This document shows, in pieces, positions 9,301 through 15,731 of a stretch of DNA of 38,261 bases (position 1 is its first letter; every line of letters begins with the position of its first letter). Origin of the DNA: Mangrovimonas sp. (lineage in GTDB: Bacteria > Bacteroidota > Bacteroidia > Flavobacteriales > Flavobacteriaceae). The stretch is taken from NCBI GenBank assembly GCA_020435705.1, contig JAGQZG010000004.1:1-38261 (forward strand). The letters are read 5' to 3'. The translations under genes were made by a program, and so were the position numbers. Under the pieces are notes generated by a model. It was not told the DNA's origin, searched no databases, and was given only the letters and a program-made list of their open reading frames with translations.

Positions 9301-9869
9301 GACATCTTTGAATAAGCATCGATTAGTTTATCCTTTGCCCGTTTAATTCTCATTTTTACAGCACTTTCCCCCAAACCAAGCAGCTCCTCAATTTCCTTGA
9401 TAGACATTTGATCTTGATATTTCATTAGCAAAACCATTTTATCATCAGGGGAAATTTGACCTAGCGCTTCCTTTAGCATTTCAACTTTCATTTGCTCGAA
9501 TGCACTTACGTCTTCATCCAAATCAACTAAATCATCGGCCAACTCAACCTCTACTGCTTTTTTGCTGATTTTTTTCTCAACATTTCGATTCACGTAATTT
9601 ACACAATGATTATATGTAAATGCATATAGCCATGTTGAAAATTTAGACTTCCCTTTAAAACTCGCCAACTTGACAAATAACTTCAAAAATATATCTTGTG
9701 TCAAATCTTTGGCTTCATCCTCATCTTTTGCAAACCCCAAACACTTATTGTAAACGACCAATGAAAATCTATCATACAAAACTTCAAATAGTAGAGTGTC
9801 ATTGCTCTTCACAATACGCCTCACCAATTCCTCATCAGAAATAGTATTTAACTTATCTTTCGCCTCCAA
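9297..9869 (-). CDS. ECF-type RNA polymerase sigma-70 factor
   Basis: At 190 residues it has the two-domain ECF layout. Sigma region 2 is at about 15-95 (LFEVLYDRFSLVVYNKC, DEDEAKDLTQDIFLKLF, FSTWLYAFTYNHCVNYV). An acidic linker follows at about 105-125 (ADDLVDLDEDV). Region 4 with a helix-turn-helix is at about 130-185 (LLMKYQDQMSIKEIEELLGL, SAVKMRIKRAKDKL). It should direct RNA polymerase to a dedicated stress promoter set. The start is TTG: the upstream in-frame codons reach a stop with no ATG, and the first internal ATG lies well past region 2. It heads a three-gene operon with the 63-residue gene and the MscS channel. I saw no good housekeeping promoter upstream, which leaves room for self-regulation. 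Confidence 0.93.
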   Translation of the reverse strand: MEAKDKLNTISDEELVRRIVKSNDTLLFEVLYDRFSLVVYNKCLGFAKDEDEAKDLTQDIFLKLFVKLASFKGKSKFSTWLYAFTYNHCVNYVNRNVEKKISKKAVEVELADDLVDLDEDVSAFEQMKVEMLKEALGQISPDDKMVLLMKYQDQMSIKEIEELLGLGESAVKMRIKRAKDKLIDAYSKMS

Positions 9870-9950
9870 CTGATTGGTTATTCTTTCACAAGACTTTACT
9901 CATTAGACACAAGCTATTATTTTTCGTCACATATTTTTTTTAAAAAAATC

Positions 9951-9981
9951 AAAAAAAAATTGCCACTCAGGGCAATTTTTT
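9951..9981 (-). terminator. intrinsic terminator of dihydrolipoyl dehydrogenase gene
   Basis: An 11-bp perfect stem with arms 9954-9964 and 9971-9981 (AAAAATTGCC / GGCAATTTTT core) and a 6-base loop. A-rich flanks on one side become the T-run on the minus strand. It lies 25 bases after the lpdA stop codon. Confidence 0.82.
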
Positions 9982-10005
9982 CGCAAATATATAATTTTCA
10001 AGCTT

Positions 10006-11406
10006 TTAAACATGCAATGCCCTATCTCCAGTTGCGGCCAAAGCAGCTTCTTTGATAGCTTCTGTAAAGGTTGGATGGGCATGTGACATTCTGGAAACAT
10101 CTTCTGCAGAAGCACGGTATTCCATAGCAACCACGGCTTCAGCTATCATATCGGCAGCACGAGCGCCAATCATGTGGACTCCTAAAATTTCATCGGTATT
10201 CTTATCGGCAAGGATTTTTACAAATCCGTCCAAGTCCATACTTGCCCTACTACGACCCAAAGCTCTCATAGGGAATTGCCCTACCTTATAGTCTACTTTA
10301 TTTTCCTGTAATTGTTCTTCGGTTTTTCCTACGGAAGCAACTTCAGGCCATGTATACACCACGCCAGGGATCAGATTGTAATCTACATGCGGTTTTTGCC
10401 CTGCCAAGGTTTCGGCAACAAAGACACCTTCTTCTTCAGCTTTGTGAGCGAGCATGGCGCCTTTAACAACATCTCCAATGGCATAAATATTTTTCGCTGA
10501 TGTTTGTAAATGGTCGTTGACTTCCACTCTGCCTCTTTCATCAAGTTTAACTCCTGCTGCTTCGGCATTCAAGCCCTCAGTATACGGACGACGCCCAACT
10601 GAAACCAAACAATAGTCGCCTTTAAATTCCACTTCATTTCCTTTTTTATCGTCTGCTTTTACTATGACTTCATTTCCTTTGCGCTCAACAGATTTTACTT
10701 TATGGGACGTATTAATACTGAATTTTTGCTTTTTAAAGACCTTAGTAAGTTCTTTTGAAAGTCCGCTATCCATGGTTGGAATAATTCGGTCCATGTATTC
10801 AATCACGGTAACTTCGGCGCCCAATCGCTTGTAAACCTGACCCAGTTCCAAACCAATCACACCACCACCAATAACCAACAAATGCTTAGGCACTTCTTTT
10901 AATTTCAAAGCTTCCGTTGACGTAATAATTCGTTCTTTGTCAATAGTAATAAAAGGCAAAGAAGAAGGCTTACTTCCCGTAGCAATAATGGTGTTCTTGG
11001 CCTCAATTTCTTCCTTTTTCTCACCAGTTATCGTGATATGGGTTGCATCCTTAAAGCTCCCAACGCCTTGATATACCTCTATTTTATTTTTTTTCATTAA
11101 GAAATCGATACCGCCAGTTGTTTGGTCTACAACCGTTTGTTTGCGGTCAATCATTTGCTTTAGGTTGACTTTGATATCGCCCGAAATTTCGATTCCGTGT
11201 TCGTTAAAATGGGATATGGCATCTTCATAATGATGCGAAGAGTCCAATAAGGCTTTACTGGGGATACATCCAACATTTAAACACGTACCGCCCAACGTTG
11301 AGTATTTTTCAATCAAAGCCGTTTTCATACCTAATTGGGCACAGCGAATGGCCGCCACATAACCTCCAGGTCCAGACCCTATTATGGCTACATCGTAAGA
11401 ATTCAT
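10006..11406 (-). CDS. lpdA: dihydrolipoyl dehydrogenase (E3)
   Basis: The 466-residue flavoprotein reoxidises dihydrolipoamide in the pyruvate, 2-oxoglutarate and branched-chain dehydrogenase complexes and in glycine cleavage. It has the N-terminal FAD fold (IIGSGPGGYVAA), the redox pair C42/C47 in GGTCLNVGCIPSKA and the NAD-binding GGGVIGLELG. The second FAD motif is IYAIGDV, and the C-terminal dimer domain carries the catalytic His444-Glu449 pair in HAHPTFTE. The ATG at 11406 gives the standard start (MNSYDVAIIG). No E1 or E2 genes are adjacent, so it probably serves several complexes. The S41 peptidase gene lies upstream on the same strand with a 74-base gap; a hairpin terminator follows lpdA. 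Confidence 0.95.
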   Translation of the reverse strand: MNSYDVAIIGSGPGGYVAAIRCAQLGMKTALIEKYSTLGGTCLNVGCIPSKALLDSSHHYEDAISHFNEHGIEISGDIKVNLKQMIDRKQTVVDQTTGGIDFLMKKNKIEVYQGVGSFKDATHITITGEKKEEIEAKNTIIATGSKPSSLPFITIDKERIITSTEALKLKEVPKHLLVIGGGVIGLELGQVYKRLGAEVTVIEYMDRIIPTMDSGLSKELTKVFKKQKFSINTSHKVKSVERKGNEVIVKADDKKGNEVEFKGDYCLVSVGRRPYTEGLNAEAAGVKLDERGRVEVNDHLQTSAKNIYAIGDVVKGAMLAHKAEEEGVFVAETLAGQKPHVDYNLIPGVVYTWPEVASVGKTEEQLQENKVDYKVGQFPMRALGRSRASMDLDGFVKILADKNTDEILGVHMIGARAADMIAEAVVAMEYRASAEDVSRMSHAHPTFTEAIKEAALAATGDRALHV

Positions 11407-11480
11407 ATATAATCCTGATTTAATTAAACAGGTGTAAAATTACAAATTATATTGGCTTTGGAACTACTCATTTCATTAAA

Positions 11481-13064
11481 TTACTGCCTCTCAATTTCAT
11501 TTAAAATCCATTGAAGCGCATTATCTTGTGTTTCAGGGAGTGATTCTAAATCTGGAAGAATTTCTACGTCCGGTTTTATCCCGAAGCCATCCGGTTGTTG
11601 CTTGTACGGCGCTTCAATTTGCAATAAGCCCACTCTCAACTTTATCTTTGAGGTAGGCAGTTTCACAATTTTATAACTTCCCGCCACAGTACCATTGTAG
11701 GCACCGCCGGTTTCTTCGCCCACAAACGTAGCACGGCCCGTAGCCTGAAGGTTGGTTGATATAATCGAGGATGCCGAAAAGGAGCTTCCATTGATTAGCA
11801 CATAAACCTTACCTGAAAAGTTGTTTTCCGCAGGTTCCATGGTTTTGGATTCCTTGAAATTGTAGTATAGTTTCCCATCTTCTTTACGTGTCTTTATAAC
11901 ATCCCGCACCCCAAATATGGGCGATAAAACGGTACCAACCACATTGAGCGCCGTTGGATTGCCCTTGGAAATTAACGCTTTTAATGTGGGGATACGTGAA
12001 TTTACTTCAGCTTTGTTAATAAACGTAAAGGGTTCTTGCACCAAATAGGAATAAAGTATACTGATCTCCCTTAAACTTCCGCCATTGTTATCCCTTAGGT
12101 CAATGATAAGATTCTGTATCTTATTGGCCTTGATACTATCAAACGATTTTTCATAGAAGGGTTTGTACTTACCAGCACTAAAGCCTCTAATTTTCATGTA
12201 GGCAACAGCACTATCCTTTCCAATCAATTCAAAATTTCTGGTATAATTATTTTCTGAAGGATTGAAATCGTGAATTCTGTTATACTTACGCTTTTGCTTG
12301 GCTTTGGCCTTAAGCTCTTTCTTTTCGGCTTTGGTAAGTTTGGTTGGGGCTATAGAGTCTTTTGGTGTTTTTTCAGGAGCATAATAAACCGAATCACTTT
12401 TAACATATCTGAACATTTTTGAATAGACCGAATCTTTCTTTTGGAATGTCACTTGAATGCTGTCCTGAAATCCTCTGTCCCTGATATAAAGTTTTCCAAA
12501 ATGCTGTGCCATAAACCGATTGTAAAACGTAGTGTTGTAGCCATCGGAGGCAATGGTTTTTTTATACTTTCCTAAAATCTTGTCAACAGGTTCATCATTA
12601 ACCTTTAGAACTTGGCTGCCTATTAACAACGTATCATAGTTGTTCACCTTTTTTACATATAATTTCCCCTCCACAAACTCATAGTTTAACGCCTGAAATT
12701 CAAATCGCTTTCCTTTTAGCGATTTTCTTTTTGATTTCTCCAGTCTTTGATAAGGTCTGGAAGTGCTCAAATGCCCTTGGCCTACTCTTGTAACAACCGG
12801 TGCCAGTTTTTTATAGAACTCTTCGGGAGTCATGGGCTGGACAATGCTCGCTTTCAAATTTTCAAAGGCTTGATCTAAAGAATCTTTTGGAGTGTATTGG
12901 TATAAATGTGGATGCAGTTTTTTGAGTTTGCTGTAGGCATAATCTACATCGTTTTGTAAATCTTTTACAGGTTTCTTTTCAGTAATGCTCGCATTGTAAG
13001 CATCAACACTTTTACAGGAAGAAAACAAAAGAACACCTGCAAATAGGCAAATAATTATTCTCAT
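11481..13064 (-). CDS. S41-family peptidase, predicted lipoprotein
   Basis: The 527-residue protein starts with a lipoprotein-type signal ending in LLFSSCKS (Cys near residue 17), so it is likely anchored in the envelope. An N-terminal helical region is followed by a PDZ-like segment around 115-190. The S41 core lies in the C-terminal half, with NLIIDLRDNNGGS and the serine region NGSSFSASS followed by VGEETGGAYNG. The lysine that serves as general base in CtpA/Prc-type enzymes is not at its usual place after GEETGG, so this is closer to tricorn/IRBP-like S41 proteins. A lysine-rich insertion is seen near residues 243-270. The substrate is unknown. It has a well-formed promoter (13127-13155) and appears to be transcribed on its own or with lpdA. 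Confidence 0.85.
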   Translation of the reverse strand: MRIIICLFAGVLLFSSCKSVDAYNASITEKKPVKDLQNDVDYAYSKLKKLHPHLYQYTPKDSLDQAFENLKASIVQPMTPEEFYKKLAPVVTRVGQGHLSTSRPYQRLEKSKRKSLKGKRFEFQALNYEFVEGKLYVKKVNNYDTLLIGSQVLKVNDEPVDKILGKYKKTIASDGYNTTFYNRFMAQHFGKLYIRDRGFQDSIQVTFQKKDSVYSKMFRYVKSDSVYYAPEKTPKDSIAPTKLTKAEKKELKAKAKQKRKYNRIHDFNPSENNYTRNFELIGKDSAVAYMKIRGFSAGKYKPFYEKSFDSIKANKIQNLIIDLRDNNGGSLREISILYSYLVQEPFTFINKAEVNSRIPTLKALISKGNPTALNVVGTVLSPIFGVRDVIKTRKEDGKLYYNFKESKTMEPAENNFSGKVYVLINGSSFSASSIISTNLQATGRATFVGEETGGAYNGTVAGSYKIVKLPTSKIKLRVGLLQIEAPYKQQPDGFGIKPDVEILPDLESLPETQDNALQWILNEIERQ

Positions 13065-13126
13065 AAAGAATTACATGGTTTAAAGTTTAGTTTTAGGTAT
13101 AAAAAAATACTGTATTTATAAAGACG

Positions 13127-13155
13127 CAAAATTATTAGTAATGGTTGCCTCACAA
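13127..13155 (-). promoter_or_regulatory. Bacteroidota-type promoter of the S41 peptidase gene
   Basis: On the minus strand TTG (13155-13153), an 18-base spacer and a perfect TAATTTTG (13134-13127) match the Bacteroidota housekeeping consensus TTG-N(17-23)-TAnnTTTG. The predicted transcript would start near 13120, leaving a leader of about 55 bases. Confidence 0.65.
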
Positions 13156-13168
13156 AAAACAAATCCCT

Positions 13169-13798
13169 TTAATGTGGGAATCCAAGCATATTGCCCATAC
13201 CCACAGTAAACAGCCAACACCCATAAATAGCATGCTCAATGGAAACCAAAAGCGTGGACTTGGTTTTCAGGAAAGTTAGTGCAAAAATTATACCACCCAA
13301 AAATGTAAGCACCAGAACTAAAGCATTTCTGAAAAATAAATGTGCCAGGGCAAATACTATGGCGTTAATAAAAACAAGCTGTGTCTTTGATGAAAACAAG
13401 GTTTTATATCTACTGAAAAAAAATGTCCTATACACCAACTCTTGTGGATATACCGAAAGCAAACTATACACCAGCAAAATCACCATCCAGAGTTTTGGCT
13501 TGTTAAGTACTATCTCAAAGAGATTTTCCTTATCAAAAAGAAATACATAAACAACAGACAAGACGGCTAGTGCCAGTAGTTTAATGAGCGTTCGCTTCCA
13601 AAATCTTTTCCAATCCAAAGGACTCGCCAGTCTAAATTTCAGTTTTTCAATTCTTAGAAGATAAAAAACAACATAAACGAACCCCATTAAACCTAAAACA
13701 GCTTTTAAAATTGGCCAAGCAGGCAAGGTAAGTGTTACAGGAATCAATATAAAAAGTAAAAAAAGCTCAACTGTTTTATAAAATCTTGAGTGCATCAT
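13169..13798 (-). CDS. CPBP-family (Rce1-like) membrane protein with altered catalytic motifs
   Basis: A 209-residue polytopic membrane protein, hydrophobic over most of its length, with the three CPBP landmarks in order. They are PQELVYR (Gln119-Glu120...Arg124) for motif 1 EExxxR, FALAH (His153) for motif 2 FxxxH, and HAIYG (His189) for motif 3. CPBP proteins include Rce1-type CAAX proteases and bacteriocin-immunity proteins. Here the first glutamate of motif 1 is glutamine, and the residue four after His189 is glycine where Rce1 enzymes have asparagine. Activity is therefore uncertain. The gene overlaps the upstream Lrp-type regulator by 4 bases (ATGATG, so the start could also be one codon later) and is probably translated with it. 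Membership of the CPBP family is fairly sure; protease function is not. Confidence 0.75.
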   Translation of the reverse strand: MMHSRFYKTVELFLLFILIPVTLTLPAWPILKAVLGLMGFVYVVFYLLRIEKLKFRLASPLDWKRFWKRTLIKLLALAVLSVVYVFLFDKENLFEIVLNKPKLWMVILLVYSLLSVYPQELVYRTFFFSRYKTLFSSKTQLVFINAIVFALAHLFFRNALVLVLTFLGGIIFALTFLKTKSTLLVSIEHAIYGCWLFTVGMGNMLGFPH

Positions 13799-14253
13799 AA
13801 ACTTATGGCTGTGGTGTGCTTGACTTCATTAATAACAAACATACTGTGCGTACTCCCAATATGGTTAATGGATGTCAACTTTTCAACCATAAATTCCCTA
13901 AAGGATTCCATGTTGGAAACCACCACTTTGAGCAGGTAATCATAATCTCCGCTCACATGGTAAACCTCCAAAACTTCTGGTAGTTTCTTCACTTCCTTTT
14001 CAAACTCAACCACAAAACCCTGAGTGTGCTGAACTAATTTTACATGGCAAAAGGTTACAAAAGTTTTCTGGATCTTGTCCTTTTTCAACAGGGTCACATA
14101 CTTAGAAATAATTCCTTCTTTCTCAAGCTTTTTAATGCGCTCATAAACAGCTGTAACCGAAAGATTCAACTTTATAGACAAAGCCTTGTTGGTTTGCTTG
14201 CAATCCTCTTGAAGGTAACCCAGTAGTTTTTTATCTATTTCATCTAAAGACAT
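13795..14253 (-). CDS. Lrp/AsnC-family transcriptional regulator
   Basis: The protein has an N-terminal helix-turn-helix (LDEIDKKLLGYLQEDCKQTN, then LSVTAVYERIKKLEKEGII) and a C-terminal ligand-sensing RAM domain (VEFEKEVKKLPEVLEVYHVSGDYDYLLKVVV). I place the start at the ATG at 14253, giving 152 residues and the family-typical MSLDEIDKKLL; an in-frame TTG ten codons upstream (14283) is less likely. Lrp-type regulators usually sense amino acids and often control adjacent genes. This one is divergent from a sulfur-amino-acid PLP lyase and an NhaC-type transporter across a 159-base region with two palindromes, so control of those genes is a reasonable inference. It overlaps the downstream CPBP gene by 4 bases. 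Confidence 0.92.
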   Translation of the reverse strand: MSLDEIDKKLLGYLQEDCKQTNKALSIKLNLSVTAVYERIKKLEKEGIISKYVTLLKKDKIQKTFVTFCHVKLVQHTQGFVVEFEKEVKKLPEVLEVYHVSGDYDYLLKVVVSNMESFREFMVEKLTSINHIGSTHSMFVINEVKHTTAISL

Positions 14254-14304
14254 AACTGAAAAATTATCTGCCAAAAGTAGCAAATTGTCGTAAAATATGA
14301 AAAA

Positions 14305-14341
14305 TAGTTAACTAAAATTATTAATTATAGTTTTTAAAACT
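14305..14341. promoter_or_regulatory. candidate operator palindromes in the Lrp / gamma-lyase divergent region
   Basis: Two short palindromes sit about 24 bases apart (centre to centre): a perfect 10-mer TAGTTAACTA (14305-14314) and the 13-base AGTTTT-T-AAAACT (14329-14341). Their place between a divergent Lrp-type regulator gene and its presumed target, upstream of the target promoter, fits regulator binding sites. Short AT palindromes are common in AT-rich DNA, so this is tentative. Confidence 0.3.
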
Positions 14342-14358
14342 GAATAACTGAATATACG

Positions 14359-14389
14359 TTGATTTTTTTACTGAATTTTTAGATATTTG
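14359..14389 (+). promoter_or_regulatory. candidate promoter of the gamma-lyase gene
   Basis: TTG at 14359-14361, a 20-base spacer and GATATTTG at 14382-14389 (one mismatch to TAnnTTTG) stand 23 bases before the ATG. The spacing fits the Bacteroidota consensus; the -7 element is imperfect. Confidence 0.45.
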
Positions 14390-14412
14390 ATAATAAACTA
14401 AAACGCAGAACC

Positions 14413-15615
14413 ATGTCATTTAAACCAGCGAATCATATTCAAGATTTACAATACTTTGGAGAGTTTGGAGGTGTAAATCCTTCCATTTCCGATTCATCTA
14501 CCTACACTTTTCTTTCAGCCAAAACCATGTTCGATACCTTTGAAGGCAATGCCGATGGTTGTTATCTCTATTCCCGTCATTCGTCGCCATCCAATTTATA
14601 TTTAGGGGAAGCTTTGGCTGCTATGGAAGGAACAGAAACCGCCAATGTTACCGCCTCTGGAATGGGTGCCATTACCTCCGTTCTCTTGCAACTTTGCCAA
14701 CATGGTGATCATATTGTTTCAAGCCGAACCATTTATGGTGGCACGTATGCTTTTTTGAAGAATTTCACCCCTCGTTTAAATATTGAAACTTCCTTCGTTA
14801 ATATCACGAAAATTGAAGACGTAGAAGCCGCCATCAAACCAGAAACCAAAGTTATTTTTTGTGAATGTGTGAGCAACCCTCTACTGGAAGTTGCAAACAT
14901 GCAAGCTCTAGCTCAACTAGCGAAAAAACATGGTGTGAAGTTGGTGGTAGATAACACATTTACCCCTCTAAATATTTCCCCTTATAAATTTGGAGCCGAT
15001 GTAGTGATTCACAGCTTAACCAAATTCATTAATGGTAGTAGCGATACTGTGGGTGGTGTTATATGCGGCACGCAAGAGTTTATCAACCAACTGCGGAGCG
15101 TGAATGATGGTGCCTGTATGTTATTGGGGCCAACTATGGACAGTATGCGGGCAGCTTCCATTTTAAAAAATATGAGAACGCTTCACATTCGTATGAAACA
15201 GCATAGTAAAAATGCACATTATCTCGCTGAAAAATTTGAAGCAGATGGGCTTAAAACCGTCTATCCTGGTTTAAAGTCGCACCCTTCTCACAATCTTTTT
15301 AAAAGTATGATGAATGAAGAGTACGGTTTTGGCGGCATGTTAACCATAGATGTTGGCTCTCTTGAAAAAGCCAATGAACTTATGGAACTCATGCAAAAAC
15401 GCAATCTTGGTTATCTTGCCGTAAGTTTAGGGTTTTACAAAACATTATTTAGTGCGCCGGGTACTTCAACTTCTTCCGAAATTCCTGAAAGCGAGCAAAA
15501 AGAAATGGGGCTTAGTGATGGTTTAATTCGCTTTTCCATTGGTTTAGATAATGATATAGAGCGTACTTACCAAATGATGAAAGCTTGCATGAAAGAACTT
15601 TCCATTGTGGATTAG
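14413..15615 (+). CDS. Cys/Met-metabolism PLP-dependent enzyme (methionine gamma-lyase / cystathionine gamma-lyase type)
   Basis: A 400-residue fold-type I PLP enzyme of the Cys/Met metabolism family. The N-terminal YSRHSSPSN region and TASGMGAI are typical. The PLP-binding lysine is Lys204 in HSLTKFINGSSD, and the C-terminal SLGFYKTLFSAPGTSTSSE segment binds the substrate carboxylate. Members either build or cleave cystathionine or degrade methionine to methanethiol, 2-oxobutyrate and ammonia. The cysteine that marks classic methionine gamma-lyase (Cys116 in the Pseudomonas enzyme) aligns with Gly110 in IYGGTY, so substrate cannot be fixed from sequence. The divergent Lrp-type gene and the downstream NhaC-family carrier suggest amino-acid catabolism linked to uptake. 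A strong terminator follows. Confidence 0.87.
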   Translation: MSFKPANHIQDLQYFGEFGGVNPSISDSSTYTFLSAKTMFDTFEGNADGCYLYSRHSSPSNLYLGEALAAMEGTETANVTASGMGAITSVLLQLCQHGDHIVSSRTIYGGTYAFLKNFTPRLNIETSFVNITKIEDVEAAIKPETKVIFCECVSNPLLEVANMQALAQLAKKHGVKLVVDNTFTPLNISPYKFGADVVIHSLTKFINGSSDTVGGVICGTQEFINQLRSVNDGACMLLGPTMDSMRAASILKNMRTLHIRMKQHSKNAHYLAEKFEADGLKTVYPGLKSHPSHNLFKSMMNEEYGFGGMLTIDVGSLEKANELMELMQKRNLGYLAVSLGFYKTLFSAPGTSTSSEIPESEQKEMGLSDGLIRFSIGLDNDIERTYQMMKACMKELSIVD

Positions 15616-15637
15616 CACAAAATCTCTGGTTTATTTC

Positions 15638-15666
15638 AATGCTAGGTTTTGCCTAGCATTTTTTTT
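15638..15666 (+). terminator. intrinsic terminator after the gamma-lyase gene
   Basis: A 9-bp perfect stem AATGCTAGG / CCTAGCATT (15638-15646 and 15652-15660) with a 5-base loop runs into eight T residues (15659-15666). It lies 22 bases after the stop codon and separates the lyase from the transporter gene. Confidence 0.9.
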
Positions 15667-15694
15667 GGGACTTGCATAACTTAACCTAAAATTG
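15665..15694 (+). promoter_or_regulatory. candidate promoter of the NhaC-family gene
   Basis: TTG (15665-15667) immediately after the terminator T-run, then 19 bases and TAAAATTG (15687-15694, one mismatch to TAnnTTTG). It would start transcription around 15700, about 30 bases before the ATG, giving the transporter its own transcript despite the upstream terminator. Confidence 0.45.
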
Positions 15695-15731
15695 TAACAT
15701 TACATTTCAAAAACTAACTTAAAGAACGTTC

